The notes beneath the pieces are model-generated. The model had not been told where the DNA came from. It saw only the letters and a list, made by a program, of their open reading frames with translations, and searched no databases. This document shows positions 14,918 to 24,086 of a stretch of 64,000 bases of DNA, piece after piece (the stretch's first letter is position 1; the number at the start of each line of letters is the position of its first letter). Source of the stretch: Verrucomicrobiia bacterium (lineage in GTDB: Bacteria; Verrucomicrobiota; Verrucomicrobiia; Opitutales; Cerasicoccaceae). The stretch spans positions 434,001 to 498,000 of the forward strand of contig JAUIHT010000004.1 of NCBI GenBank assembly GCA_030432235.1. Reading direction: 5' to 3'. Both the position numbers and the translations under genes were made by a program.

Positions 14918-16741
14918 TCAATCACCCTCCAGCTCGAGGCGGAGGGCCTCCAGTGCTTCCCAGCGGGTGAATTTTTCCAGGGTCTCGGTTTCAATTTCCT
15001 CGAGGCGGGTTTTGAGCTTGGGGACCTCGTCGGGGGAGTCGACGTAGAGCTGCGGGTCGGCCAGGCGTTCGGAGAGCTGCGCGGCTTCGGCTTCGAGCTT
15101 TTCGATTTCGCCCGGGAGGGCTTCCAGCTCCCAGCGTTCGCGGTTGAGGAACTTGCGGGCCTTTTGCGGTTTGCCCTTCGCTGACTTCGGCAGCTCCGCG
15201 GTCGATGCGCTTTGCACTGAAGTGGGTTTTGCCGTGGCTTGCTTGGCCTCAGCTTTTTTCTCGCGTTGGTAGTCCTGATAGCCGCCGACGTAGGTCTGCA
15301 CGTTGCCGTCGCCCTCGAGCACGAAGAGGTCGGTGACGACGTTGTCGAGGAAGGCGCGGTCGTGGCTGACGAGGAGCAGCGTCCCGCGGAACTCGACGAG
15401 GAGGTCCTCCAGCAATTCCAGCGTTTCCAGGTCGAGGTCGTTGGTCGGCTCGTCCATCACGAGCAGGTTGAAGGGGCGGGTGAAGAGGCGGGCCAGCAGC
15501 AGGCGGTTGCGCTCGCCGCCGGAGAGCATGGAGATGGGGCTGCGGGCGCGGTCCGGCGGGAAGAGGAAGTCCTGCAGGTAGCCGAGGACGTTGCGGTTCT
15601 TGCCGTTGATTTCGATGACTTCGCTGCCCTGCCCGATGGCCTCTTGCAGGGTCTCGGTCTCCACGAGGGCCTCGCGGGTCTGGTCGAAGTACGCCACTTG
15701 CAGCCCGGTGCCGAGCTTGACCGTGCCGCTGACGGGCGCGAGCTGCCCGAGCAGGAGCTTGAGCAGGGTGGACTTGCCCGCGCCGTTGGGGCCGACGATG
15801 CCGATTTTTTCCCCGCGCTCGATGACGTCCGTGAAATCGCTGATGACGGGCTGGCCGCCGTAGTCGTAGCTGAGGTCGATGGCCTCTATGACCTTCGCGC
15901 CGGTGCTGCCGGCCTGCTCGACGTTCAGGCGCACCTTGCCGGAGCGCTCGCGGCGGGCTTTGCGCTCCTCGCGCATCTTTTTCAGCGCACGCACGCGGCC
16001 CTCGTTGCGGGTGCGGCGGGCCTGGATGCCCTGGCGGATCCACGCCTCCTCCTGCGCGAGTTTTTTGTCAAAGACGGCCCAGTTCTGCTCCTCGGCGGCG
16101 AGCCATTCCTCCTTGCGCTGGAGGTAGGTCGCGTAGTCGCAGTCCCAGTTCGTCAGGACGCCGCGGTCGAGGTCGAGGATGCGCGTGGCGACGCTCTGCA
16201 GGAAGGCGCGGTCGTGCGTGACGAAGAGCAGCGCGCCCTTGAAGCCCTTCAAAAAGCCCTCCATCCACGCGATGGCCTCGATGTCCAGGTGGTTCGTCGG
16301 CTCGTCCAGCAGAAGCAGCTCGGGCTCGCGGACCAGCTCCCGCGCCAGCAGCACGCGGCGCTTCACCCCAGCGGACAGGTTTTGAAATAGGTCTTCTGGC
16401 GAGAGCAGCATTTGCTCCAATACTTTTTCCACGCGATGGTCCACATCCCACTCGGCCAAGTGCATGGCCAGCAGCGGCTCGGTCACGATAGTGCGGATGG
16501 CGCCGTGGAGGTCGTCAGGGATCTCCTGCGGCAAAAAGCCCACCTGCGTCCCGGCCGGCATCTGCACCTCGCCGGAGTCCGCCTCAAGCGTGCCCGCCAC
16601 CACCTTGATGAGGGTGGACTTCCCCGCGCCGTTGCGCCCGACCACGCAGGCCCGCTCGCCCTTCTCGAGGACGAGATCGGCGTTCTCCAGCAAGGGCGCC
16701 CCACCGAAGGCGAGGCCAATCTTACGTAGCGTCAATACCAC
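14918..16741 (-). CDS. uup: ABC-F family ATPase, Uup type
   Basis: 607 residues from a GTG at 16741, giving the usual start VVLTLRKIGLAFGG; a TTG at 16771 is an alternative. Two ATP-binding cassettes without membrane segments: Walker A GRNGAGKST and GPNGAGKST, signatures in LSAGVKRR and LSGGERNR, Walker B LLLLDEPTNHLD and LLVMDEPTNDLD. A C-terminal coiled coil (about 550-607) follows a lysine-rich linker, as in Uup. ABC-F proteins act on ribosomes or DNA-associated processes; the Uup subgroup has been linked to ribosome quality and transposon excision. It runs toward the island gene and diverges from vapBC. Confidence 0.9.
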   Translation of the reverse strand: MVLTLRKIGLAFGGAPLLENADLVLEKGERACVVGRNGAGKSTLIKVVAGTLEADSGEVQMPAGTQVGFLPQEIPDDLHGAIRTIVTEPLLAMHLAEWDVDHRVEKVLEQMLLSPEDLFQNLSAGVKRRVLLARELVREPELLLLDEPTNHLDIEAIAWMEGFLKGFKGALLFVTHDRAFLQSVATRILDLDRGVLTNWDCDYATYLQRKEEWLAAEEQNWAVFDKKLAQEEAWIRQGIQARRTRNEGRVRALKKMREERKARRERSGKVRLNVEQAGSTGAKVIEAIDLSYDYGGQPVISDFTDVIERGEKIGIVGPNGAGKSTLLKLLLGQLAPVSGTVKLGTGLQVAYFDQTREALVETETLQEAIGQGSEVIEINGKNRNVLGYLQDFLFPPDRARSPISMLSGGERNRLLLARLFTRPFNLLVMDEPTNDLDLETLELLEDLLVEFRGTLLLVSHDRAFLDNVVTDLFVLEGDGNVQTYVGGYQDYQREKKAEAKQATAKPTSVQSASTAELPKSAKGKPQKARKFLNRERWELEALPGEIEKLEAEAAQLSERLADPQLYVDSPDEVPKLKTRLEEIETETLEKFTRWEALEALRLELEGD

Positions 16742-16851
16742 AAAGTCAGTGTTTGGCAGGACGCTGGCCAAGAGCGAGTCTTGATTTTGATGGATTTAGC
16801 CACAAAGGGCGTCGGCTTTACATTTATGTGCATTTATGCTTTTATGCCTAC

Positions 16852-17112
16852 ATGAGGACAACCATCGATCTTCCCGATCAGCTGCTGAAGCAGGCCAAAG
16901 TCACTGCGATTGAGCGTGGCGGGACCCTGCGCGAGTTGATTCAAAGTGCGTTGGAAAAGGAGCTATCGACGCCCGGAGTCGCGAAAAAAGCAAAGCGGCT
17001 GACGCGCCCGCTTTTCCGTTCAAAAGCCCCTGGAGCCCTCACCGAGAATGAACTAACCCACGCTGGCCTGGATGCCGGAGAAGACTCACGGCACGATGGC
17101 CTGCTTCGTTGA
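16852..17112 (+). CDS. VapB-type antitoxin
   Basis: 86 residues from the ATG at 16852, opening MRTTIDLPDQLLKQAK, a ribbon-helix-helix or DUF2191-type DNA-binding start, then GGTLRELIQSALEKEL. The C-terminal half is basic and should wrap the toxin. The upstream frame to 16753 is untranslated sequence. Its 3' end overlaps the toxin start, the usual toxin-antitoxin arrangement. Autoregulation through the promoter between it and the ABC-F gene is expected from the family but no operator was identified. Confidence 0.85.
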   Translation: MRTTIDLPDQLLKQAKVTAIERGGTLRELIQSALEKELSTPGVAKKAKRLTRPLFRSKAPGALTENELTHAGLDAGEDSRHDGLLR

Positions 17113-17539
17113 TGTCAACGTTCTCGTCGCGCTGTTCCATGAGCGCCATCAGTTCAGCGAACGCGCCATCGATTGGCTAAACACCCAGGATGCGCACGCT
17201 TCGATTGCCATTTGCCGGGTGGTGCAGCTCGGCGTACTACGCATCCTGACCCGCCCATCCATCATGAAGCAGGACGTGCTCTCGGCCAAAACATTCTGGC
17301 GAGGGTGGGACAAGCTTATGGTGGACGATCGCTTTGCCTTGGTTGATGAGCCCCCGAGCTTGAGCCAAACATGGCGCGCACTCAGCACCTCCTTTCCCAA
17401 AGGACAATGCGCGGAAACCGACGTCTATCTGGCTGCGTTCGCCATCGCTCGAGGCGACACACTCATCTCCTTCGACGCGGGATTTAAGAAGTTCGCTAAC
17501 TTGAGCTTTGAGTTGCTGTCAGGGGCGACTGCAAACTAA
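17072..17539 (+). CDS. VapC-type PIN-domain ribonuclease toxin
   Basis: 155 residues from 17072, or 147 from the ATG at 17096, which gives the more usual MACFVDVNVLVALF. PIN-domain acids are visible in FVDVNV (first Asp), CAETDVYLAAF (Glu/Asp pair) and ISFDAGF (last Asp). The second acidic position reads VVQLGVLRIL, with Gln; I recall Gln there in some VapC groups, so I do not take it as inactivating. VapC toxins cleave tRNA or rRNA and are neutralised by VapB. It overlaps the antitoxin gene by 17-41 bases. Confidence 0.85.
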   Translation: MPEKTHGTMACFVDVNVLVALFHERHQFSERAIDWLNTQDAHASIAICRVVQLGVLRILTRPSIMKQDVLSAKTFWRGWDKLMVDDRFALVDEPPSLSQTWRALSTSFPKGQCAETDVYLAAFAIARGDTLISFDAGFKKFANLSFELLSGATAN

Positions 17540-17548
17540 TCTTAGGCC

Positions 17549-18334
17549 ATGAAAGAACTCGATGCCACGCAGCGCGCCGCCGCCGAGCAGTTCGGCAAGC
17601 AGAGCGCGAATTATGGACGGACGCACATCCTGGCCAAAACCGCCGACATCGAGGCCGCCATTGGAGACCTCGACCTGCCTGCGGGTTCCCCCGTGCTGGA
17701 CGTCGCCACGGGCGGCGGGCACACCGCGCTCTATCACGCCAAGCGCGGCTGGGACGTGACCCTTGGCGACATCGCTGCGCCCATGATCGAGAACGCCGCC
17801 AAGCTCCTCGCCGAAGAGGGCTTTTCCTGCCAAACCGCCCTCTTCCCGGCGGAGGATTTCCCCTTCGAGGCCGAAAGCTTCGCACTGGTCTCCAGTCGCG
17901 TGGCCCCGCACCACTTCAGTTCGCCGGAGAAGTTCGTCCGCGAGGCCGCCCGCGTGCTCAAGCCCGGCGGCTACCTGATGGTCATCGACGGCAGCGTGCC
18001 CGATGAGGCCACGCCCGAGCAGGCCGCCTGGATCAACCAAATCGAAAAATGGCGCGACCCCAGCCACGCCCGCCTGCTCAGCCGCACCGAGTGGGAAACG
18101 CTGGCCACCGCCGCCGGGCTGACTGTGCTGCAGTCCCGCCTCGACGCCTTCAAGCAGCCGGACCTGGAGTGGTACTTCACCGCCGCCAACACTTCCCCCG
18201 AAAACCGCCAGAAAGTCCTCGCCTCCCTCGACGCCGCCACACCGGAAGACAAGGCACTCATTCAACTCGGCAACGAAGACGGCAAAATCGTCTGGTGGTG
18301 GCAGCGCGTTACCCTCCTGGCTCAAAAGGCATGA
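17549..18334 (+). CDS. SAM-dependent methyltransferase, class I
   Basis: 261 residues. The SAM-binding motif is PVLDVATGGGHTAL (about 48-61), followed by VTLGDIAAPMIENA, post-I FPAEDFPFE, and LKPGGYLMVIDG. It resembles UbiE/MenG-like small-molecule methyltransferases but the C-terminal part is divergent; substrate unknown. It starts 9 bases past vapC and is followed 12 bases later by a flavoprotein gene, so those two are probably an operon. Confidence 0.8.
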   Translation: MKELDATQRAAAEQFGKQSANYGRTHILAKTADIEAAIGDLDLPAGSPVLDVATGGGHTALYHAKRGWDVTLGDIAAPMIENAAKLLAEEGFSCQTALFPAEDFPFEAESFALVSSRVAPHHFSSPEKFVREAARVLKPGGYLMVIDGSVPDEATPEQAAWINQIEKWRDPSHARLLSRTEWETLATAAGLTVLQSRLDAFKQPDLEWYFTAANTSPENRQKVLASLDAATPEDKALIQLGNEDGKIVWWWQRVTLLAQKA

Positions 18335-18346
18335 CCGATATCCCGC

Positions 18347-19564
18347 ATGCCTGAACAAGTCATCATCGTCGGGGCCGGGCCGGCGGGTGTCTTCGCCGCC
18401 CTGGCCTGCAAGCAGGCGCAGCCGGAGATAGCGGTCTCCCTGCTCGACCGCGAGCCCGCCCCGCTGGGTGTCTTTCTGAAACCAAATCGCCGCCCCTGGT
18501 TGCTCACGCGCGAGCTCTACGATCCGGCGGAGTTCGCCGCGCTTTACCCGCGCGGTCAGCGCGAGCTGCTCGGGCCGCTGCACCACTTTGGACCGGCGGA
18601 GACGATGACCTGGCTGGAAGAGCGCGGCCTGGAGCTGTCCATCGACGACAGCGGTGGCGTCTACCCCGCCAAGGACATCGAAGCCGTACGCGAGCGCTTA
18701 TTGGCGGAATTGGACAAAGCGGGCGTGGCCTTCCACGGCGGCATGGGCATCCGCGCTGCTGACGCCAAGACCACCGGCGGCTTTTGGCTGACTCTCGACG
18801 ACGGCCAGACGCTTCAGTGCGACCGCCTGGTACTGGCCTGCGGGGGCTTGCTGGCCTCCAAGGCGCGCGGCATTTGCGAGAGCTTCGGGCACACCGTTGT
18901 TACGCTCGCGCCGTCTATTTTCGACCTCCACACGCGGGACCAGCGCCTCCTCAAGGCCAACGGCTCCGTCGTGACAGGCGTGCATTTACAAGATGACTCC
19001 GGCGCGGAAGCGCGTGGCACGGTTGCTATCGAGCCATGGGGACTGGGTGGGCCCGCAGTGGGAGAACTCACCAGCCGCGCGGCGGAGTCCATGCGCGACC
19101 GCCACTACAAGTTCTCCCTCCGCATCGACTGGCTCGGGGGTCGTAACAAACCCGCCGCGCACGACGTCCCCGCCATCGCAAAGGCAAACCCCCGGCGGCC
19201 CGTCGGCGACGAGGCCCACGCACCCGTCCCCGCACGGCTGTGGTCGCAAATGCTGGCGACGGCAAACGTCGACCCGACCACCCACTGGGCGCGCCTGGCC
19301 AAGCCCGAGCTACGAGCCCTGCAACGCCAGCTTCGCCACGACAGCGTGAAAATCGTCAAGCGCGGCGCCCACCAGCAGGAGGCCGTCACCTGCGGCGGCG
19401 TGGCCCTGAGCGAGGTCGACTTCCGCACCATGCAGAGTCACCTCGTGCCGGGACTGTTTTTCGCCGGAGAAATCCTCGACCTCGACGGCCTGCCCGGCGG
19501 CGCCAACCTCCAGGCCTGCTGGACCACCGGCCACCTCGCAGGAACAGGCATGGCGGAATCATAA
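18347..19564 (+). CDS. FAD-dependent oxidoreductase, HI0933/BaiN-like
   Basis: 405 residues. The N-terminal dinucleotide-binding motif is VIIVGAGPAGVFAAL. The protein has the HI0933-family layout: FAD-binding halves split by an insert, a GGLLASKARG motif and the C-terminal FAGEILDLDGLPGGANLQACWTTGHLAG. Members include aminoacetone-oxidase-annotated proteins and BaiN, but the natural substrate is usually unknown. It is slightly shorter in the second half than well-known members, and the first-half loop following FLKPNRRPW is variable. It is likely co-transcribed with the methyltransferase. Confidence 0.85.
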   Translation: MPEQVIIVGAGPAGVFAALACKQAQPEIAVSLLDREPAPLGVFLKPNRRPWLLTRELYDPAEFAALYPRGQRELLGPLHHFGPAETMTWLEERGLELSIDDSGGVYPAKDIEAVRERLLAELDKAGVAFHGGMGIRAADAKTTGGFWLTLDDGQTLQCDRLVLACGGLLASKARGICESFGHTVVTLAPSIFDLHTRDQRLLKANGSVVTGVHLQDDSGAEARGTVAIEPWGLGGPAVGELTSRAAESMRDRHYKFSLRIDWLGGRNKPAAHDVPAIAKANPRRPVGDEAHAPVPARLWSQMLATANVDPTTHWARLAKPELRALQRQLRHDSVKIVKRGAHQQEAVTCGGVALSEVDFRTMQSHLVPGLFFAGEILDLDGLPGGANLQACWTTGHLAGTGMAES

Positions 19565-19599
19565 ATTGACATACGGAAACCCTTATTTAGACTCACGGC

Positions 19600-19851
19600 A
19601 TGAACGTACCTGAGTGGTTTTTGAAATCGGTTTTCGTTTGGTCCCTCTTCTTCCTCTACATGATTTTTTGGGTCTGGTCGCTGGCAGCACTGGTGAAGGA
19701 GACCGGAAAAGGCAGGGATGTCGAAATTCTCATTTGGGTGATCGTCCTTGTGTTCGTCCCTGTCATTGGGCTGACGCTCTACGCACTTTATGGCCCCGGA
19801 GCGGACCCTGCGAAAGAAGTAAATGCCCCACAGAAGCGGGCGGACACTTAA
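19600..19851 (+). CDS. Small membrane protein, PLDc_N-like
   Basis: 83 residues with two membrane helices (about 10-32 and 43-65) and the motif IVLVFVPVIGLTLYALYG, which is the pattern of the phospholipase D N-terminal membrane domain found alone in small proteins. No catalytic domain is attached. Function unknown. It is monocistronic or reads on into the carbonic anhydrase gene 38 bases downstream. Confidence 0.7.
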   Translation: MNVPEWFLKSVFVWSLFFLYMIFWVWSLAALVKETGKGRDVEILIWVIVLVFVPVIGLTLYALYGPGADPAKEVNAPQKRADT

Positions 19852-19889
19852 CCTTGCCATAAGCGGCTCTTCTCGCACTTTAGACGGCC

Positions 19890-20507
19890 ATGCTTTCTGC
19901 TCCCGAAGCCTTGCAACAACTCAAGGACGGCAACGCCCGTTTTACCTCCGGCATGCGCAGTCTGGACGCCATGATGAAGCAGGCCCACCGGGCCGAGCTT
20001 GCCGATGGACAGGCGCCCTTTGCGGTCATCATCGGCTGTTCGGACTCCCGCGTACCGGTCGAAATCGTCTTCGATCAAGGCCTGGGCGACCTGTTTGTCA
20101 TCCGCGTGGCCGGCAACGTAGTTTCGAATACCCAGATCGGTAGCGTGGAGTTCGCCGCCGAAACCTTCGGCACACGCCTCGTTGTCGTCATGGGGCACAG
20201 TTGCTGCGGCGCCATCAGTGCGACCTTGGATGCCCTGAAGAGCCCGGGCAACGCTGGCTCGCGAGGGCTACTTTCCATCGTCAACCGTATCCGGCCCGCT
20301 GTTGAGGAGCTGGTGCAGAACGATCCCGATGACGAGTCGCTGCACCATCACGCCGTCCGGGCGAATGTCCGCATGGCCGCGCAAACGCTGCGGGCTAGCT
20401 CCCCAATACTGGAGCGCCTCATCCTCGAAGACGGCCTGCTGGTCGTCGGCGCGGAATACTCACTGGAAACCGGCGAGGTCGATTTCTTCGACGGTGTGCC
20501 GGAGTGA
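19890..20507 (+). CDS. Beta-class carbonic anhydrase
   Basis: 205 residues. It interconverts CO2 and bicarbonate in the cytoplasm. Zinc ligands and catalytic Asp are seen: CSDSRVP (Cys, Asp-Arg dyad) and GHSCCGA (His, Cys). The N-terminus LKDGNARF and GNVVSNTQIGSVEFA are also typical. The GHSxCG block carries two adjacent cysteines, a common variant. No regulatory site was identified. Confidence 0.92.
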   Translation: MLSAPEALQQLKDGNARFTSGMRSLDAMMKQAHRAELADGQAPFAVIIGCSDSRVPVEIVFDQGLGDLFVIRVAGNVVSNTQIGSVEFAAETFGTRLVVVMGHSCCGAISATLDALKSPGNAGSRGLLSIVNRIRPAVEELVQNDPDDESLHHHAVRANVRMAAQTLRASSPILERLILEDGLLVVGAEYSLETGEVDFFDGVPE

Positions 20508-20598
20508 GGGCAATGTAACTTTTGTGTGACGGCGCATTCGGGGCTGTCCAGCGAAGCGCTTAGCGTTTGAATGCGGGCGGTTTAGGATACTTCCGCAC

Positions 20599-21888
20599 AT
20601 GCGCGTCCTGTTGACATCCCACGGCTCCACCGGCGACATCTTTCCGCTCATCGGCTACGGCAAAGCCCTGCTCGAGGCCGGGCACGAGGTGCGCTACGCC
20701 ACCGCCCCGCTCTACCAGAAGGACATCGAGAAGGCCGGGCTGGGCTTCGTCCACATGCCACCCGACTGGGGTAAGGAAATCTTCGCCGAGTTCATGCGCG
20801 AACTCAACCGCGCGCCCCTGCCGCTGCTGCAGCTTCGCCATATCTACAAAGGCGCCCTTCCCTTCATGGGTGAAATCCTGGAGCGCATGGGGCCGGAACT
20901 GGACTGGTGCGACGCCATCGTCAGCTCGTACTTCTTCCCGCATTACCGCACGCTGGCCTCGCTGCACGGCAAGCCCTTCGCCACCTTTGCCTTCTGCCAG
21001 AACCTGATTCCCACGCCCGAGCGCACGCCGGAGATGATTCCGGAACTGCGTGGCCTGCCTGCCCCGCTCCAAGCCAAATGGAACCTGATGTGGTGGCGAG
21101 TAGGCAGTTGGCTGGTCGACAGTGTGCTCAACTCTGTCTGCGGCGAGCTCTTCAAGGAACATGGCCTGCCGCCCTGCAAAGGCTTCCTGACCGCTCCTGC
21201 GGACCTATGCCTGGTGGCCGTTTCACCCGCGCTGATGGACACCTTTCCGCACGAAGACCATTTCAAGTTTGTCGGCTACCTGCGCTGGCAAGCTGAGGAA
21301 AGCGAAGAAGTGGAACGCGAACTGGAGGCTTTCTGCGAGGGCAAGGAAGTGCCCGTGCTGACCTTCGGCAGCGTAACCTTCGACGACACTCATACGATCA
21401 TGAGCCGCTTCCTGCGCTCCTGGCCACACGGGAAAAAGATTATCATCCAGAGCGGCTGGGCCGGCCTTTCTGTGGAAATCGAACGACCCGAAATCAAGGT
21501 CGTCCCGGCCATGTCGCACGACCAGCTTTTCCGGCACGCCTCGGTCGTTATCCACCATGGCGGGGCAGGCACCACGGCATCCGTCCTGCACGCAGGCAAG
21601 CCGCAGATTATCATCCCGCACATCGCCGACCAGGAGTGGTTCGCGAGCGAGGTCAAACGCCTCAAGGTTGGTCGTCGCATCAAGAAGCGCCGCTGGCCGG
21701 AGAAGCTCCCCTTCCGCGTGCGCAAGGTCGAGAGTCGGCCCAAGTATCGCAAGCGCGCCGAGGAGCTTGCCGCCATCCTGCACGAGGAAAACGGCCGTGA
21801 GTTGAGCGTGCGTGCCCTGGAGGACTTTGTTCGCGAGTTCAACGAACGCGAAGAAGCGGAGCCGCCCGAAATTGCCAACGACGAGTAA
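20599..21888 (+). CDS. Glycosyltransferase family 1 (UGT-like)
   Basis: 429 residues with the two-domain GT-B layout. N-terminal SHGSTGDIFPLIGYGKAL contains the acceptor-side His; the C-terminal donor-binding signature is HHGGAGTTASVLHAGKPQII followed by the D-Q pair in IADQ. Such enzymes transfer a sugar from a nucleotide sugar to a lipid, sterol or hydrophobic small molecule. Substrate unknown. No signal peptide. The 3' end converges with the propeller gene, stop codons only 2 bases apart. Confidence 0.88.
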   Translation: MRVLLTSHGSTGDIFPLIGYGKALLEAGHEVRYATAPLYQKDIEKAGLGFVHMPPDWGKEIFAEFMRELNRAPLPLLQLRHIYKGALPFMGEILERMGPELDWCDAIVSSYFFPHYRTLASLHGKPFATFAFCQNLIPTPERTPEMIPELRGLPAPLQAKWNLMWWRVGSWLVDSVLNSVCGELFKEHGLPPCKGFLTAPADLCLVAVSPALMDTFPHEDHFKFVGYLRWQAEESEEVERELEAFCEGKEVPVLTFGSVTFDDTHTIMSRFLRSWPHGKKIIIQSGWAGLSVEIERPEIKVVPAMSHDQLFRHASVVIHHGGAGTTASVLHAGKPQIIIPHIADQEWFASEVKRLKVGRRIKKRRWPEKLPFRVRKVESRPKYRKRAEELAAILHEENGRELSVRALEDFVREFNEREEAEPPEIANDE

Positions 21889-21890
21889 GC

Positions 21891-24083
21891 TTATTCCACC
21901 GTCAACGTCACTTGGGCGGAGGCCTTGTTGCCGGCCTCGTCCGTAACTTCCAGCAAGAGGCTGTGCGCTCCGGACTTGAGCCCATCCAGCTTGAGCGTGA
22001 AGTGCTCGGTGCGCGCATCGAAAAAGCCACTGTCCGGAAAGGCTTCGCGCGCGGGCTTGCCGTCCAGACGGTAGTCGGCGGCGGTGATGATGCTAAAGGC
22101 ATCTTCGGCCCGGAAGACCACCGTGGCCGTGGTACCGTCCACCTGCTGCGACTCCACCGTGACCGACGGGCTGCCGTTATCGATGAGGAAGAGGCTGCTG
22201 ACGAGGCTGCCGCTGAGTCCCTCGCCTGGCGGGTTGGAGTCGGCGTCGGAGGCGGTCACCTTGGCGCGGTAGTAACCATCGGCGAAGCCCCGCATGGACG
22301 TTGAGTAAACCGACTCGGTCAGCTCGTCGACCAGTACCGCAAAGTCTTCCGTGCCCTCCGGCGCAACGGCCAGGGAGTAAGTCAGGGAGTCGTCGTTGGG
22401 GTCAAAAGCATTCCAGCCGAAAGAAAACGAGCCCGCGTCTCCCGAGAAACGCACCTGAGTGCGCACTTGGGGACCCTCCGATGCCTCAATCGCAATCTCT
22501 TTCGAGCCCGTCAGTTGGTTGAGGTTGACCGGGGGCTTGGGCGGCGCGGCCAAGTTAATCACCTGGATACCGACCGGGATAACGTTGATGCGATTGACCA
22601 CCGGCGCGGCGTTGTGGTGCGTGTAGAAAATGCGCAACTCGCGTAGCGCGGCCTTCTCGCCCTTGAATGTCGTCTCGTACTGAAGATAGCGCGAAGGCGC
22701 ACTGGCCACCGCGAGATCGGTGGCGTCTGCCCACTCGCCCCAGGTGTCGTCAGGCTCGGGTGAGTTACCACCGCGCGTACGCCAGGCAACCGACTCGGCG
22801 TCGGCCACGCCGTCCCCGACCGGCAGGAGCCGCCCCCAGCGGGCGATCGCACCGGCGTCGAGGGGCTCGGAGGTGTAGAGGCGCTCCTCGGGGGCAGCGG
22901 ACGCCATCCGGTAAACCGCAGCGGGGTTGCTGGTCATGACCAGGACGTCGCCATTATCCTCGGGGATGAGAGCGCTGACCACGCCGCCGGTCTCAGCCCG
23001 GGCCAGGTAAGCCCAATCGGTGAGGGAGTGAACGCTGAAAAGTTTGGCCTCGTTATCTGTCCCCACAAGAAAGCCGCCGTCCGAAGTACGAACGAAGCAA
23101 AGGATATTAGGACCGCCGGGCGACCATACCGCCTCGCCGAAGCCCTCCGGGGTGACGCGATAGAGGAAGCTCGGGCCCGACGTCGGCGAGGAGCCATCCC
23201 CATCGTCGGACTTGCCGTTGCCGGAGCCGCCGTTGCCGTTGTTGGCCTTGGCTGCGCGCTGCACCTTTTCCAGAAGCGTGGGCAAATCCAGCGGACTTGC
23301 GGAGGCGAAGGTGGGAGGCGCGCCGTTGTTGTGGATGGTGGCAAAGGTGATGGTGCCATCCGCATCCGCCTCGATGGCGGCTATTTCGTCGGTGCCGGCG
23401 TTGAAGAGCACCTCGGCCTTGCCCTTTTCGGGAATGCGATAGAGGTAGGCCTTGGGCCCGGCTCCGGCCAGCAGGCGGCCCTCGTGGTCGAAGGCTAGCG
23501 TGTTGACGTGCGTACGGTCAGTGGTAAACCACTCCTCGGCCTCATTGCCCGGCATGAAGTCCGGCGGCAGGCGGTAGATTTTGGCGTCATTACCGGTGGC
23601 GACGAAAAGCGCGCCGTCCTTGTCGAAAAGCAGGTCCCAGACGTACATCTCCTCGGGGTCAAAGTAGACCTCGGGCCGCTTGCCGTCGACGATGCGGTAA
23701 ACGCGTCCGCCGGGTGACGTTGCCGCGTAGAGCGCACCATCGGGCCCAATAGCCAGGGCACGTGTCATGACCTCCCGTGGCTCCAGGATGAGCTCGGGCT
23801 CGCCGTCGGGAGCGAGTTTATAAATTTTGCCCAGCGTGCCCGTGCCGAGGTAGAGCGTACCATCCTCGGCGCGGACCGCTGCGAGGATGCTGTCAGCATC
23901 GATTTCGGCCAGTTGGGTCAGGCCGGGGCCGGGGGAAATTTCGCCGAGGTCGGAGAGGCTCAAGCCCGCCAACTCGCCCGGCGAGAAGTCGTCATAACTG
24001 TCCTGGCGCAAGGCCTCGGTCTGGACGCCGGGTAGCGCGGTGGTGATCAGGCAGTAAAGGAAAAGGGCGAAAGAGAGACGCAT
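21891..24083 (-). CDS. Secreted beta-propeller protein with C-terminal Ig/Fn-like region
   Basis: 730 residues with a signal peptide (MRLSFALFLYCLITTALPG). From about 60 to 420 there are NHL/WD-like blades of the form DGTLYLGTGTLGKIYKL, DGALYAATSPGGRVYRI, DGALFVATGNDAKIYRL. A low-complexity GNGGSGNGKSDDGDGSS linker interrupts the propeller near 285-300. The C-terminal 250 residues look like beta-sandwich domains. The protein is probably periplasmic or surface exposed and a binding scaffold. It starts 3 bases after the S55 peptidase stop, so the two are one transcription unit. Confidence 0.75.
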   Translation of the reverse strand: MRLSFALFLYCLITTALPGVQTEALRQDSYDDFSPGELAGLSLSDLGEISPGPGLTQLAEIDADSILAAVRAEDGTLYLGTGTLGKIYKLAPDGEPELILEPREVMTRALAIGPDGALYAATSPGGRVYRIVDGKRPEVYFDPEEMYVWDLLFDKDGALFVATGNDAKIYRLPPDFMPGNEAEEWFTTDRTHVNTLAFDHEGRLLAGAGPKAYLYRIPEKGKAEVLFNAGTDEIAAIEADADGTITFATIHNNGAPPTFASASPLDLPTLLEKVQRAAKANNGNGGSGNGKSDDGDGSSPTSGPSFLYRVTPEGFGEAVWSPGGPNILCFVRTSDGGFLVGTDNEAKLFSVHSLTDWAYLARAETGGVVSALIPEDNGDVLVMTSNPAAVYRMASAAPEERLYTSEPLDAGAIARWGRLLPVGDGVADAESVAWRTRGGNSPEPDDTWGEWADATDLAVASAPSRYLQYETTFKGEKAALRELRIFYTHHNAAPVVNRINVIPVGIQVINLAAPPKPPVNLNQLTGSKEIAIEASEGPQVRTQVRFSGDAGSFSFGWNAFDPNDDSLTYSLAVAPEGTEDFAVLVDELTESVYSTSMRGFADGYYRAKVTASDADSNPPGEGLSGSLVSSLFLIDNGSPSVTVESQQVDGTTATVVFRAEDAFSIITAADYRLDGKPAREAFPDSGFFDARTEHFTLKLDGLKSGAHSLLLEVTDEAGNKASAQVTLTVE

Positions 24084-24086
24084 TAT

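Noticed and set aside
15239-16390. Long plus-strand frame of 383 codons
   Set aside because: Antisense of the ABC-F gene, composed of Glu/Val/Leu words from complementary codons. The same applies to long frames opposite lpxB, dapF-like, trpB, rpoN and cysK.
17072-17539. Inactive VapC because of Gln at the second acidic position
   Set aside because: Gln at this place occurs, as far as I recall, in a VapC subgroup, and the other acidic residues are present.
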